Origin: Sphingomonas sp. CCH10-B3
GTDB lineage: Bacteria; Pseudomonadota; Alphaproteobacteria; Sphingomonadales; Sphingomonadaceae
Length of the DNA: 64,000 nt
Assembly (NCBI RefSeq): GCF_001556185.1
Contig: NZ_LSIJ01000021.1
Coordinates: 62,001 to 126,000, forward strand
Direction of reading: 5' to 3'
Positions 9,936 to 18,218 of this stretch are shown here, piece by piece (position 1 is the first letter of the stretch; every line of letters begins with the position of its first letter). Below the pieces are notes generated by a model. The model worked only from the letters and a program-made list of their open reading frames with translations, did no database searches and was not told where the DNA came from. The position numbers and the translations under genes are program-made.

Positions 9936-10300
9936 TCGAGCGCTCCCTTTTTCCACGCATAGGCAAGGCCCAGCGCGAGTTCGAAAATGAAGATCATCAT
10001 CGAAAACCACGCGACCCAGCCGAGTTTGAAGACAGATACCGCCCACGGGTACAGAAACGCCGCTTCGAGATCGAAGACGATGAACAGGATCGCGACGAGG
10101 TAGAAACGCACGTCGAACTGGCTGCGGCTGTCTTCGAATGCGGGGAAGCCGCACTCATATTCGGTGAGCTTTTCCGGCGTCGGGTTGTGCGTGCCGGTCA
10201 GCCGCGAGACGAGCATCGGCAGGAACACGAACGCGGACGACAGCACGAGGGCCACGCCCAGGAAAAGCAAGATCGGCAGATACTGGGAAAGATCGACCAA
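9926..10300 (-). CDS. nuoA: NADH-quinone oxidoreductase subunit A, first gene of nuo operon
   Basis: Three-helix membrane subunit at the arm junction. 124 aa; family motif [25 protein letters not shown] spans the loop between helices 1 and 2, with the conserved Cys that reports the active/deactive state in related enzymes (YECG). The start appears to be TTG at 10300 ([13 protein letters not shown]), with AGAGAG about six bases upstream. It is the 5' gene of the minus-strand operon that runs to the left window edge. Confidence 0.95.
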   Translation of the reverse strand: MVDLSQYLPILLFLGVALVLSSAFVFLPMLVSRLTGTHNPTPEKLTEYECGFPAFEDSRSQFDVRFYLVAILFIVFDLEAAFLYPWAVSVFKLGWVAWFSMMIFIFELALGLAYAWKKGALDWE

Positions 10301-10338
10301 AACGGCTCTCTTTGTGTCCAGAGGGAGGAATTGCGGCG

Positions 10339-10367
10339 CTTCTAGGACGATGGTCCGGCAGGGGCAA
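10339..10367 (-). promoter_or_regulatory. Possible promoter of the nuo operon
   Basis: On the minus strand TTGCCC (10367-10362) and TAGAAG (10344-10339) are separated by 17 bases, about 40 bases before the nuoA start. It is a weak match to a sigma-70-type promoter. The operon must start transcription in this 110-bp gap, because the next gene upstream (GNAT) ends at 10412, unless it is read through from there. Confidence 0.25.
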
Positions 10368-10411
10368 GGCCGCGATGGTGCGGTTGCGAGGAAAACATGC
10401 GCCGCCCGAAA

Positions 10412-10894
10412 TTAGCCTTTTCTTTCAAGGTTCAGGGCCAGGGTCATGAAGCGGTTATGGTCGCTTTCGACATAATCGGCATAGGGGCCGCAATCGCTGA
10501 AGCCGAACCGGCGATAGAGCGCCCAGGCCGGGGCAAAGCTGGCATCGGTGCCGGTTTCGAGATTGAGTCGGTGCCAGCCCCGCCGCCGTGCCTCGGCAAT
10601 CGCATGGTCGAGCAGCGCCGCTGCCACGCCGCGGCGCAGCTGGTCGGGCGCAGTGCGCATCGATTTCAGCTCGCCTTCGCCCTGCCCGAGATCCTTCAGC
10701 GCCGCGCAGCCGAGCAGCGCCCCCGCTTCCCACAGGCTCCACAGCGTGATCCCCGGCGCCCGCAGTGCCTCGACGCCGAGCGCAAAGGCATGCGCGGCGG
10801 GCGTGTTGGCGTGCGCCGCCTGCACATGAAACGTCATCAGTGCGCGGATCGCGTCGCCGGTCAGATCATCCTCGATGATCCGCCAGCCGGTCAC
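10412..10894 (-). CDS. GNAT-family N-acetyltransferase
   Basis: 160 aa. The acetyl-CoA-binding region is visible as the run around LKSMRTAPDQLRRGVAAALL (beta4/alpha3 with a RRGVA variant of the R/Q-x-x-G-x-G/A loop), followed by ARRRGWHRLNLETG and ALYRRFGFSDCGPYADY, which is the normal C-terminal beta5-alpha4 block. Starts at GTG 10894, overlapping the upstream SH3-protein stop (GTGA). The acceptor substrate is unknown; it resembles putative small-molecule acetyltransferases of the YsnE type. Confidence 0.88.
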   Translation of the reverse strand: MTGWRIIEDDLTGDAIRALMTFHVQAAHANTPAAHAFALGVEALRAPGITLWSLWEAGALLGCAALKDLGQGEGELKSMRTAPDQLRRGVAAALLDHAIAEARRRGWHRLNLETGTDASFAPAWALYRRFGFSDCGPYADYVESDHNRFMTLALNLERKG

Positions 10895-11385
10895 CCGATT
10901 ACTTCGTCGCGATCAACGCCCCACAGCCGGTTGACCTCGACATAGCCGCCGCGCCCGCGCACATCGAGCCAGCACCAGCCGCGCGCGCATTTGCTGATCC
11001 GCCCGACCACGCCGGGTGCTGCGCGCCAGAGCAATCGCGCGCCGAACTGCGGCCGTTCGAGCAATTGCGCCTCGGTCCCCATCACATAGCCCGTGCGGGT
11101 GTCGCTCAGCAGATTGGCCTGCATCCAGCCGCTCGCGCCATCGGGATCCTCGACCTTGCGCCATTCCTTGTAGACCGCGATCACGCGGATCGGCAGGCCG
11201 CTGCGCTGGTAAAGCCAGGTCGCGGGAAATTCGCGTCCCGGCCCGGTGCGCATCCGGGCCTTCGACGCATCGATCGACGCATAATAGGGCAATCGGCGCT
11301 TCTGCGCGTCGGCCTCCGTCGCCAGCCCGGCAGCCAGCCCAGCAGCCAGCAGCGCGATGATCAGTACGCAACGCAACGATCGCAT
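10891..11385 (-). CDS. Secreted SH3-domain protein
   Basis: A 164-aa exported protein. Signal peptide MRSLRCVLIIALLAAGLAAG with a probable cleavage after ADA-Q. The mature part begins with an SH3-like segment (ARMRTGPGREFPATWLY...VYKEWRKVEDPDGASGWMQ) typical of bacterial SH3_3/SH3_4 periplasmic proteins, then a second SH3-like half ending WCWLDVRGRGGYVEV. A GGGGGA run abuts ATG 11391 but is correctly spaced for ATG 11385, which is chosen. It is coupled to the GNAT gene downstream (GTGA). It probably binds cell-wall peptides; exact role unknown. Confidence 0.82.
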   Translation of the reverse strand: MRSLRCVLIIALLAAGLAAGLATEADAQKRRLPYYASIDASKARMRTGPGREFPATWLYQRSGLPIRVIAVYKEWRKVEDPDGASGWMQANLLSDTRTGYVMGTEAQLLERPQFGARLLWRAAPGVVGRISKCARGWCWLDVRGRGGYVEVNRLWGVDRDEVIG

Positions 11386-11484
11386 CGTCATTCCCCCGGA
11401 GTTGGCCCTCAAGGCTCTACCGGTTGACGCGACCCCATTTCAACCACCGTTGACGCCGCCCGGACGACACGCCAAGCCTTGACC

Positions 11485-12495
11485 ATGCCCGATATGAGAC
11501 GCCCCCTGCCCCGCGTGCCCAATCCGAAAGTTGTCGTGACTCGCGAGCTGTCCGACGAGGTCATGGCGCGGATGGAGCAATTGTTCGACGTCACGCTCAA
11601 CCGCGACGACACGCCCTATACCCGCGAACGGCTGGTCGCGGCGGTGCAGGACTGTGACGTGCTCGTGCCGACCGTCACCGACGACATCGACGCCGCGCTG
11701 ATCGACGCGGCGGGCGAGCGGCTGAAGCTGATCGCCAATTTCGGCGCGGGCGTGAACCATATCGACCTGAAGGCGTGCCGCCGCCGCAGCATCATCGTCA
11801 CCAACACCCCCGGCGTGCTGACCGAAGACACCGCCGACATGACGATGGCGCTGATCGTATCGGTCCCGCGCCGGCTGGCGGAAGGCGAAAAGCTCGTGCG
11901 GTCGGGCCAGTGGAAGGGCTGGAGCCCGGGCGGGATGCTCGGTCACCGTATCGGCGGCAAGGCGCTCGGCATTATCGGCATGGGCCGGATCGGCCAGGCC
12001 GTCGCCCGCCGCGCACGCGCCTTCGGCCTGTCGATCCATTACCACAACCGCAACCGGCTGCCCAAAGTGGTCGAGGCCGAGTTGGGCGCGCAGTGGCACC
12101 CCAATCTCGACGAAATGCTCGCCAATATCGACATTCTGACGCTGCACACGCCGCGCAATGCCGACAGCGAAAATCTGCTGAGCGCCGAGCGGATCGCGCT
12201 GCTGCGCCCGCATGTCTATGTCATCAATACCTCGCGCGGCGGCATCGTCGACGAGGAAGCGCTCACCGATGCGCTCGAAAGCGGGCGGCTGGCCGGCGCC
12301 GGACTCGACGTGTGGCGCCACGAGCCGCAGATCGACCCGCGGCTGCTCGCACTGCCCAATGTCGTGATGACCCCGCACATGGGCTCCGCCACTTACGAAG
12401 GCCGCATGGCTTCGGGCGAAAAAGTCATCACCAACATCCGCGTCTGGGCCGACGGCCACCGCCCGCCCGACCAGGTGCTGGAGGGGTGGGTCTGA
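11485..12495 (+). CDS. D-isomer 2-hydroxyacid dehydrogenase (glyoxylate/hydroxypyruvate reductase type)
   Basis: 336-aa NAD(P)-dependent oxidoreductase that interconverts 2-hydroxy acids and 2-oxo acids. The Rossmann motif is GIIGMGRIGQAVARRA. The catalytic Arg is in INTSRGGIVDEEAL, the Glu lies in the LDVWRHEP region and the His is in VMTPHMGSAT. NFGAGVNHIDL and NTPGVLTEDTADM are standard substrate-domain blocks. ATG 11485 is chosen; TTG at 11479 is possible. It is transcribed alone, ending 4 bp before a convergent small gene. Substrate preference (glyoxylate vs other) is not decidable by eye. Confidence 0.92.
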   Translation: MPDMRRPLPRVPNPKVVVTRELSDEVMARMEQLFDVTLNRDDTPYTRERLVAAVQDCDVLVPTVTDDIDAALIDAAGERLKLIANFGAGVNHIDLKACRRRSIIVTNTPGVLTEDTADMTMALIVSVPRRLAEGEKLVRSGQWKGWSPGGMLGHRIGGKALGIIGMGRIGQAVARRARAFGLSIHYHNRNRLPKVVEAELGAQWHPNLDEMLANIDILTLHTPRNADSENLLSAERIALLRPHVYVINTSRGGIVDEEALTDALESGRLAGAGLDVWRHEPQIDPRLLALPNVVMTPHMGSATYEGRMASGEKVITNIRVWADGHRPPDQVLEGWV

Positions 12496-12499
12496 CCCG

Positions 12500-12712
12500 T
12501 TACTTGCGGACGCGCACGTCCGGGCCGGGCCAATTTGCGAAGGCCAGCACCCACAGCCCGACCAGCGCCCCGCCCGGGATGAACAGCACCAGCGCCCACC
12601 ATTCCGAATAGCCCACCCGCTTCAGCACGATGCCGGTCGGAATGCCGACAACGATGAAGGCCACGACCAGGCCGACGATCAAGCCGATCAAATAGGTAAT
12701 GGAATAGAACAT
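12500..12712 (-). CDS. Small two-helix membrane protein
   Basis: 70 aa starting MFYSITYLIGLIVG at ATG 12712, with GGGGAGA six bases upstream. Two hydrophobic segments (about residues 5-28 and 35-57) are separated by VLKRVGYSEWW, then a polar tail. The KRVGYSEWWALV segment recalls small alphaproteobacterial inner-membrane proteins of unknown function. Convergent with the 2-hydroxyacid dehydrogenase gene. Confidence 0.75.
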   Translation of the reverse strand: MFYSITYLIGLIVGLVVAFIVVGIPTGIVLKRVGYSEWWALVLFIPGGALVGLWVLAFANWPGPDVRVRK

Positions 12713-12855
12713 GCCGTCTCCCCGCCGCGTCTTTGGCTCGCTCAACCGCCTACACCGTAACAGTTAATTGCGGGTGAGCGATGGCCCACTGCACCGCGAT
12801 AGGCGTCCGGACCATTTTGGCGTAAGTTACACCCGACAACGGGGGAGCGCATGCG

Positions 12856-13266
12856 ATGCAGCCGGACGAGCAGACCACCACCGACAAGGCGATCAGCAGC
12901 TTTGCCGTCACCAGCTTTCACCTGCTCGAACACGGCCTGCTGATCATCATCGCGCTGCTGACGATCGGCGCGGTCGCGCGCGAAATCGCCTCGGTCACCG
13001 CGACAATGACGGTCACCCTCGCCGATATCCTCCAGATGTTTCTTTACACCGAAGTCATCAGCATGATCGGTGTGTTCTATACCGGGCGCGGCTCGGCCTC
13101 GCCGTTCGTCTATCCGATCTTCATCGCCATCACCGCGCTGTCGCGTCTCATCGTGCTGCAGGGCAAGGAAATGAAGCCCGAGAACATCGTGTTCGAAGCC
13201 AGCGCGATCCTGCTGCTGTCGGTCGCAATCATGATCATCCTGCGATCGCGCAGGGATGCGGCGTAG
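12856..13266 (+). CDS. psiE: PsiE-family (phosphate-starvation-inducible) membrane protein
   Basis: 136 aa with four hydrophobic segments and an SFHLLEHGLLIIIALLTIG N-terminal region, plus MFLYTEVISMIGVFY and SRLIVLQGKEM, which match the PsiE family. E. coli psiE is controlled by PhoB and CRP, but its molecular role is unknown. GGGGGAG lies 9-14 bases before the ATG. No clear Pho box was seen upstream, so phosphate control here is not shown. Confidence 0.82.
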   Translation: MQPDEQTTTDKAISSFAVTSFHLLEHGLLIIIALLTIGAVAREIASVTATMTVTLADILQMFLYTEVISMIGVFYTGRGSASPFVYPIFIAITALSRLIVLQGKEMKPENIVFEASAILLLSVAIMIILRSRRDAA

Positions 13267-13369
13267 GCTCGGCTTGGGCACGGTCCGGCGGCGCGATTCC
13301 GATGACGCAGAGGATTCTATTGGTGGAAAACGGACGGGCAGCGTTACCCGCAATTGCGCCTGATGGATC

Positions 13370-13421
13370 AAATCCACCTTGGCCCATCGCCCCGTGCTTG
13401 ACACGGGGCCACGGTGGATTT
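13370..13421. repeat. Nested palindromic intergenic element
   Basis: Outer arms AAATCCACC (13370-13378) and GGTGGATTT (13413-13421) enclose a perfect hairpin CCCCGTG-CTTGA-CACGGGG (13390-13408). The element lies between psiE and the convergent flavoprotein gene. It looks like a second class of dispersed repeat, distinct from the one at 7295. It has no T-run, so it is not a standard intrinsic terminator. Confidence 0.65.
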
Positions 13422-13493
13422 TGAGAGTCGTTCCGTACGCAATGAGCGGGAGCAATTGGCGCGAAAACAGCCTTACGCTTCTCTCGCAAACCC

Positions 13494-14897
13494 TCAATCC
13501 CCCGTCAGAATCCGGTCGACCAGCTGCTTCACCGTCGGAACAAAACCGTTCGAATAGAACGGGTCCTGCTTGAATTTATACGCCCCGTGGCCCGCGAACA
13601 TCAGGTTCTGATCGGTGTCGCCGCCATGGGCGATGTCCTGCAGCGTCTTCTGGATGCAGAAACTGCGCGGATCGGCGAGGCGTCCGGTCGAATTGGTCTC
13701 GCTGTCCATCCATGACGAGAAAGCGCATTGCGACAGGCAGCCCATGCAGTCGCTCTGGTCCTTGCGGATCGTCGCCTTTTCCTCCGGCGTCACGAACACG
13801 AGCGTGTTGTCCGGCGTCTTCAGCGCGTCAGTGAAGCCCGCGCCATACCAGCTGCGCGCGCGCATCAGATCGCCCTTGGTCACCCAGAAATTCTTGCCCT
13901 TCACGCCGACGTCGAGCTGATACTGGTGATCGCCCGCGGCTTCGGTCGAATAGGGAATCTGCCGCTCCGACCGCGCTTCGAGCATGCGCAGGAAGGGATT
14001 GCGAACCGCGCTCGAATAAAAACCGGTCGGCGAAAAACGATGCAGCAGCACTTCGCCCGGCTCGATCCGGGTGAGCTTGTCCTTCCACTCCTGCGAGATC
14101 GGGCTTTCCTGCGTCAGCAGCGGCCGCGTGCCGAACTGGAACGCGATCTGGCCGAGTTCGGGATTGTCGATCCACTCGTTCCAGTCGCGCAGGTACCAGA
14201 CGCCGCCAGCCATCACGATCGGCACCGAATCGGCAATGCCGCCTTCGCGCATCGTCTCGCGCAGCGCTTTCACGCGCGGGTAAGGGTCCTGCGGCTCGAG
14301 CGGGTTTTCGGCGTTGGACAGGCCATTATGGCCGCCCGCCAGCCACGGGTCTTCGTAAACAACCGCGGCAAGCCATTCCTGCGCCTTTGAATAGGCCCGC
14401 TTCCACAGCGCGCGGAAGGCGCGGGCCGAACTGATGATCGGCAAGTAATTGACTTCGTAGGACGCGGCGATTTCGGACAGCTTGTACGGCATGCCCGCCC
14501 CGCAGGTCACGCCCGCGACCATGCCGCGCGTGCGTTCGAGCACACCGTGCAGCACCCGCTGCGCGCCGCCCATTTCCCACAGGACGTTGATGTTGATCGC
14601 GCCCTTGCCACCGGCAATGTCGAACGCGCGCCGCACCTGCTGCACCGCGCCTTCAATCGCGTAGTTGACGAGTTCCTCATGACGTTCGCGCCGGGTCAGC
14701 GCGCGGTAGATTTGCGGGATGATCTTGCCGTCCGCGTCATAGCTGTCGGCATTGACGGCGGAAACCGTGCCGATGCCGCCTGCCGCGGCCCAGGCGCCTG
14801 CGCTGGCGTGATTGGTCGCTGCGACACCCTTGCCGCCCTCCACCAGCGGCCAGACTTCCTGGCCGCCATAGACGATCGGCTTCAAGCCCTTGAACAC
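13494..14897 (-). CDS. Nitronate monooxygenase-like flavin oxidoreductase with C-terminal Cys cluster
   Basis: A 467-aa TIM-barrel flavoprotein of the NAD(P)H-dependent flavin oxidoreductase/2-nitropropane dioxygenase family. Evidence: ATNHASAGAWAAAGGIGTVS (N-terminal glycine-rich FMN region), VAGVTCGAGMPYKL, and IVMAGGVWYLRDWNEW followed by IAFQFGTRPLLT (phosphate-binding end of the barrel). The start is GTG 14897 (M-FKGLKPIVYGG), with GGGAGAA upstream; the earlier open frame is non-homologous and runs into the neighbour. After the barrel there is an extension with Cys384-x2-Cys387-x3-Cys391 and Cys414, which could bind a metal or Fe-S cluster. Substrate unknown. Confidence 0.88.
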   Translation of the reverse strand: MFKGLKPIVYGGQEVWPLVEGGKGVAATNHASAGAWAAAGGIGTVSAVNADSYDADGKIIPQIYRALTRRERHEELVNYAIEGAVQQVRRAFDIAGGKGAININVLWEMGGAQRVLHGVLERTRGMVAGVTCGAGMPYKLSEIAASYEVNYLPIISSARAFRALWKRAYSKAQEWLAAVVYEDPWLAGGHNGLSNAENPLEPQDPYPRVKALRETMREGGIADSVPIVMAGGVWYLRDWNEWIDNPELGQIAFQFGTRPLLTQESPISQEWKDKLTRIEPGEVLLHRFSPTGFYSSAVRNPFLRMLEARSERQIPYSTEAAGDHQYQLDVGVKGKNFWVTKGDLMRARSWYGAGFTDALKTPDNTLVFVTPEEKATIRKDQSDCMGCLSQCAFSSWMDSETNSTGRLADPRSFCIQKTLQDIAHGGDTDQNLMFAGHGAYKFKQDPFYSNGFVPTVKQLVDRILTGD

Positions 14898-14964
14898 CCA
14901 CTTCTCCCTAGCACCAAAGCCACATTCATAACGCAATTGGGCAAGATTTCGACAAAATTCGGCC

Positions 14965-16098
14965 TCACCCCAAAATCCCCGGTACGCCTGCCGCTTCGGC
15001 ATAAAGCCTGCGATAGGCGTCGATCATGATGCTCTCGGCATATTCCGTCTGCGCTTTCAACCGGTTCGCGGCACCAATGCGCGCGCGGAGCCCGGCATCG
15101 ACCGCCAGCGCTTGCATCGCGTCGCGCAGCCACAATTCAATGCCCGAACGCGCGAGATAGGGCTGGTTCTCCGCCGACACCATCGTGGGTACGTCACCGA
15201 CCGGCGGCGCGACCACGGGCAGGCCCGCTGCCATCGCCTCGACCACCGCGATCGGGAACTGCTCGCTGCGCGACGACAGCGCAAGTATGTCGAACAGCCC
15301 GACGTAGCGCGCCGGATCGGGCAGGAAACCCGGCAAATGCACGCGGTCGCTGACCGCCATTGCCGCCGCCGCCGCTTCGATCGCGCCGCGTTCGGGCCCC
15401 TCGCCGACGATCACCAGCCGTGCCTTACCCGGCAATCCGCCAAAGGCGCGCACCAGCAACGGCAGGTCCTTCACCGCGCGCAAGCCCGCCAGCGTACCCA
15501 TCACGACTTCGCCCGGTTTCTTGCGAAAGCCGGGGATCGCGCGCGGGTCCGGCGCGGCCGCATAGCGCGCCACATCGATACCGTTGACGATGCGGCGCAC
15601 GCGCGCCGGCGGCTGCTTCCAAGCGCCGAGCGCAATCGCCTCCAGCGTGCGCGACGGCACCACCAGCGCATGTGCGGCGCCCAGCGCCATCCGGCGGTAC
15701 ATGTTGCGTACCGGATTGAGCCCGTTCGCTTCGTCGGCATTGAAGCCGTCCTCGTGATGGACGATCGGCGGCGCATCCTTGGCGAACACGCGCCGCGCCA
15801 TCACCCCGTCGATCGCGCCCCAGTTATAGCTCAGCACCAGATCGAACCGGCGCATGAACCGGGCAATCGCTTCATAGCGCGCGACCGAAGGCTTGCCGGT
15901 CAGCGGCGGCGGATTCTGCGCGATTTCCCAGGCAATGCCCTTGGCGATCGCGTCGCGCGCGCCCAGCGCGTCGGGCACGCCGGAAACGATCGTGTGGCGC
16001 GCGACGTCGCCGAACGCATTCATCAGCCGGACTGCCCGCGCTTCCTTGCCGCCCAGATCGAAGCTCGAATGCAAGTGCAGGATATGGATCGCCGCCAT
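14965..16098 (-). CDS. GT4-family glycosyltransferase
   Basis: 377 aa with two Rossmann-like halves. HLHSSFDLGGKEARAVRLMN at the N-terminus is the GT4 glycine-rich loop. VMGTLAGLRAVKDLPLLVRAF, VIVGEGPERGAIEAAA and VHLPGFLPDP mark the nucleotide-sugar half, and SSRSEQFPIAVVEAMAAGLPVVAPPVGDVP contains the E-x7-E signature. It transfers a hexose from an NDP-sugar to an unknown acceptor, in the cytoplasm or at the inner membrane. The downstream flavoprotein gene starts 67 bp after its stop; the GH130-like gene lies upstream. Confidence 0.9.
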   Translation of the reverse strand: MAAIHILHLHSSFDLGGKEARAVRLMNAFGDVARHTIVSGVPDALGARDAIAKGIAWEIAQNPPPLTGKPSVARYEAIARFMRRFDLVLSYNWGAIDGVMARRVFAKDAPPIVHHEDGFNADEANGLNPVRNMYRRMALGAAHALVVPSRTLEAIALGAWKQPPARVRRIVNGIDVARYAAAPDPRAIPGFRKKPGEVVMGTLAGLRAVKDLPLLVRAFGGLPGKARLVIVGEGPERGAIEAAAAAMAVSDRVHLPGFLPDPARYVGLFDILALSSRSEQFPIAVVEAMAAGLPVVAPPVGDVPTMVSAENQPYLARSGIELWLRDAMQALAVDAGLRARIGAANRLKAQTEYAESIMIDAYRRLYAEAAGVPGILG

Positions 16099-16140
16099 CG
16101 CCTTTTCCGTTAGCGTGGTTTGCCGCGCTTGCCAGCCCCT

Positions 16141-17265
16141 TCAGGTTAAGGCGCGCTTGTCGATGTGAGTGATCCGGCAGGCGAGATCGGCCTCGCCGCT
16201 CGCGACAATGTAATGATCGCCGGCATCGACGATGCCGGTCGTGAAGACGATATCGCGGAGGTACATCAGGTCGTCGAGCGGCGCGGTGAGCGCTGGCGCC
16301 GCCTCGATCAGCGGAGTGTCGCCGGTTGCGATCAGGCGCGCCGGGTCGGCCGCAGCAAGCAGCGACCAGTAGGTGCGATAGCTGCCCACTCCGTCATTGG
16401 GCTCGACGCCGTGCCACAAGCTAAGCCAACCGCGATCGGTCAGGATCGGCGGCGCGCCCCCGCCGATCCGCGCGGTCGCCGCCGTCCCGGCGCGGGGGCG
16501 AATGCCGGGGCGGTCGCACGGGCGCCAGTGGAGCGCATCGGGCGAGGTCGCCAGGTTGATCGCAGGGCCACTCACCCACGCGCTGTCGGGAGGATAGGCG
16601 AAATAGACATCGCCCAAGGGCCGCGTCTGCGCCCAATATTGCCCGCCGATCAGCCCTTCGAAAATCAGCATATCCTTGTTCTGATGGTCGAGCACCAGCC
16701 CTTCGAGCGTCCAGTCGCGCGCGTCGGTCGACGAATAGAGCGAGGTCGCCTGCCGCTCCGGACTGATCGAGCAGACGGTCATCAGCCAGCGGTCGCCAAC
16801 TCGCGAAATGCGCGGATCCTCGATGCCATAGCATTGATAGGGCGCGCTCGGCGCGATTGCCCGGGCGTAGTCGACGCCGACGACCGCCGAGCCATCGGGC
16901 GTCAGCTCGACCGGCAGCAGCCACGACAGCGAGGTCAGCGCGATCGTTTTCGATACACAGTCGCGCAGGGCAAAGACGCGGGGGTCGCGCATATCGACTG
17001 CCTCGACCGGCCAGGCATCAAGCCGATAGCCCGCCGCCGTCCAGCGGATCGCGCGGACCTGCTCGCCCTGCACCGGCGCGCGCAATGCCTCTGCCACGCG
17101 CACCATCAGCAGCAGATTGCCGTTCGGCAGCCGCGTCAGCCCCGGATTGAACGCGCCGAGCACATAGGTTTCTGCACCCAATTGCCCCGCCAGCGGCGAG
17201 CGCGCGAGATCGACGTCGCGCGGGGTGAAGATCAGCCGGTCGGCAAGATGCGCGGGGGCAGCCAT
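16141..17265 (-). CDS. GH130-like glycosidase/phosphorylase
   Basis: A 374-aa five-bladed beta-propeller type protein. FNPGLTRLPNGNLLLMVRVAE, YGIEDPRISRVGDRWLM (with the EDPR acid) and LMYLRDIVFTTGIVDAGDHY are conserved blades of the beta-mannoside phosphorylase/glycosidase family GH130. Family members phosphorolyse or hydrolyse beta-1,2/1,4-mannosides. No signal peptide, so cytosolic. The start ATG 17265 follows the upstream hydrolase stop by 16 bp; the longer open frame overlaps that gene. Whether it is a phosphorylase or hydrolase depends on phosphate-binding residues I cannot align here. Confidence 0.78.
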   Translation of the reverse strand: MAAPAHLADRLIFTPRDVDLARSPLAGQLGAETYVLGAFNPGLTRLPNGNLLLMVRVAEALRAPVQGEQVRAIRWTAAGYRLDAWPVEAVDMRDPRVFALRDCVSKTIALTSLSWLLPVELTPDGSAVVGVDYARAIAPSAPYQCYGIEDPRISRVGDRWLMTVCSISPERQATSLYSSTDARDWTLEGLVLDHQNKDMLIFEGLIGGQYWAQTRPLGDVYFAYPPDSAWVSGPAINLATSPDALHWRPCDRPGIRPRAGTAATARIGGGAPPILTDRGWLSLWHGVEPNDGVGSYRTYWSLLAAADPARLIATGDTPLIEAAPALTAPLDDLMYLRDIVFTTGIVDAGDHYIVASGEADLACRITHIDKRALT

Positions 17266-17281
17266 TGCGGCGGACAAGCGA

Positions 17282-18181
17282 TCAGCCGCCGGCTTGTTCC
17301 ACGATTCGCGCCAGCAGCGCGTCGATCGCCGCCATTGCTTCGGGTTCGGCGAGCGTCGGTGCATGGCCGGTGCGCGGCACGGTGGTGAGCGTCGCTTCGG
17401 GCAGCTCGGCTGCCATCCGCGCGGCGGTCGCTTCGGGCAGGATGTCGGACAGCGCGCCGCGCACGATCGCAACCGGCCTGCCCTTCAGCTGGTCGAGCGC
17501 ACGCCACATGTCGGGGCCGGCTTCGTTGCCGGGCACCCGGAACGGCTCGGCGATCTTCATGTCGTAATCGAGCACGATCCGCCCCGCCGCATTGACGCGG
17601 TACAGCCGCTTGGCCATCGCCAGCCAATCGCCGATCGCATAATCGGGATAGGCATCGCCATTCGCCTCGGCGACCGAGCGCGCGGCGTGCATCCACGTCG
17701 GCCAGGTGTGGCTGCGCCCGACATAGCCGCGAATGCGCGCCAGCCCCGCCGGGTCAATGTCTGGCCCGACATCGTTCAACAGCGCGCCCACCATCTGCTC
17801 GCGCGCGGCGCCCGCCAGTAGCATCGTCACGATCCCGCCAAGCGACGTGCCGATGGCGATGTAGCGATCGGCAGCGATTTCGGTCAGCAGCGCCTCAATG
17901 TCCTGCACATAAGTGAGCGGGACATAGCTCATCGGATCCTTGGCATAGCCGCTGTCGCCGCGCCCGCGAAAATCGACGGCGAGCACGCGCCACTGCGCGC
18001 TCAGCCGGTCGGCAACAGCATGATAATCGCGAGCATTGCGGGTCAGTCCCGGCAGGCACAGGATCGGCGGCCGCTCCGCCCCCGCGGCATCGCGCGGCGC
18101 ATAGTCGCGCGCGTGCAGCCGCAGACCGTCGCGCGACCACCAATAGCGGCTCTCCCAATGACGATCTTCGGCGCTGGCCAT
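17282..18181 (-). CDS. Alpha/beta-fold hydrolase
   Basis: 299 aa. LCLPGLTRNARDY is the oxyanion-hole region, DFRGRGDSGYAKD the typical loop, and GTSLGGIVTML the nucleophile elbow with the catalytic Ser. An acid after strand 6 (near LSDILPE) and the His of VPRTGHAPTL complete the triad. ATG 18181 is divergent from selO, whose ATG lies 37 bp away, so both promoters share this short gap or overlap coding sequence. No signal peptide. Substrate unknown. Confidence 0.9.
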   Translation of the reverse strand: MASAEDRHWESRYWWSRDGLRLHARDYAPRDAAGAERPPILCLPGLTRNARDYHAVADRLSAQWRVLAVDFRGRGDSGYAKDPMSYVPLTYVQDIEALLTEIAADRYIAIGTSLGGIVTMLLAGAAREQMVGALLNDVGPDIDPAGLARIRGYVGRSHTWPTWMHAARSVAEANGDAYPDYAIGDWLAMAKRLYRVNAAGRIVLDYDMKIAEPFRVPGNEAGPDMWRALDQLKGRPVAIVRGALSDILPEATAARMAAELPEATLTTVPRTGHAPTLAEPEAMAAIDALLARIVEQAGG

Positions 18182-18218
18182 GGTTGCGTCCTTGCGTTGT
18201 GCGGCCCCATATCGCCGG

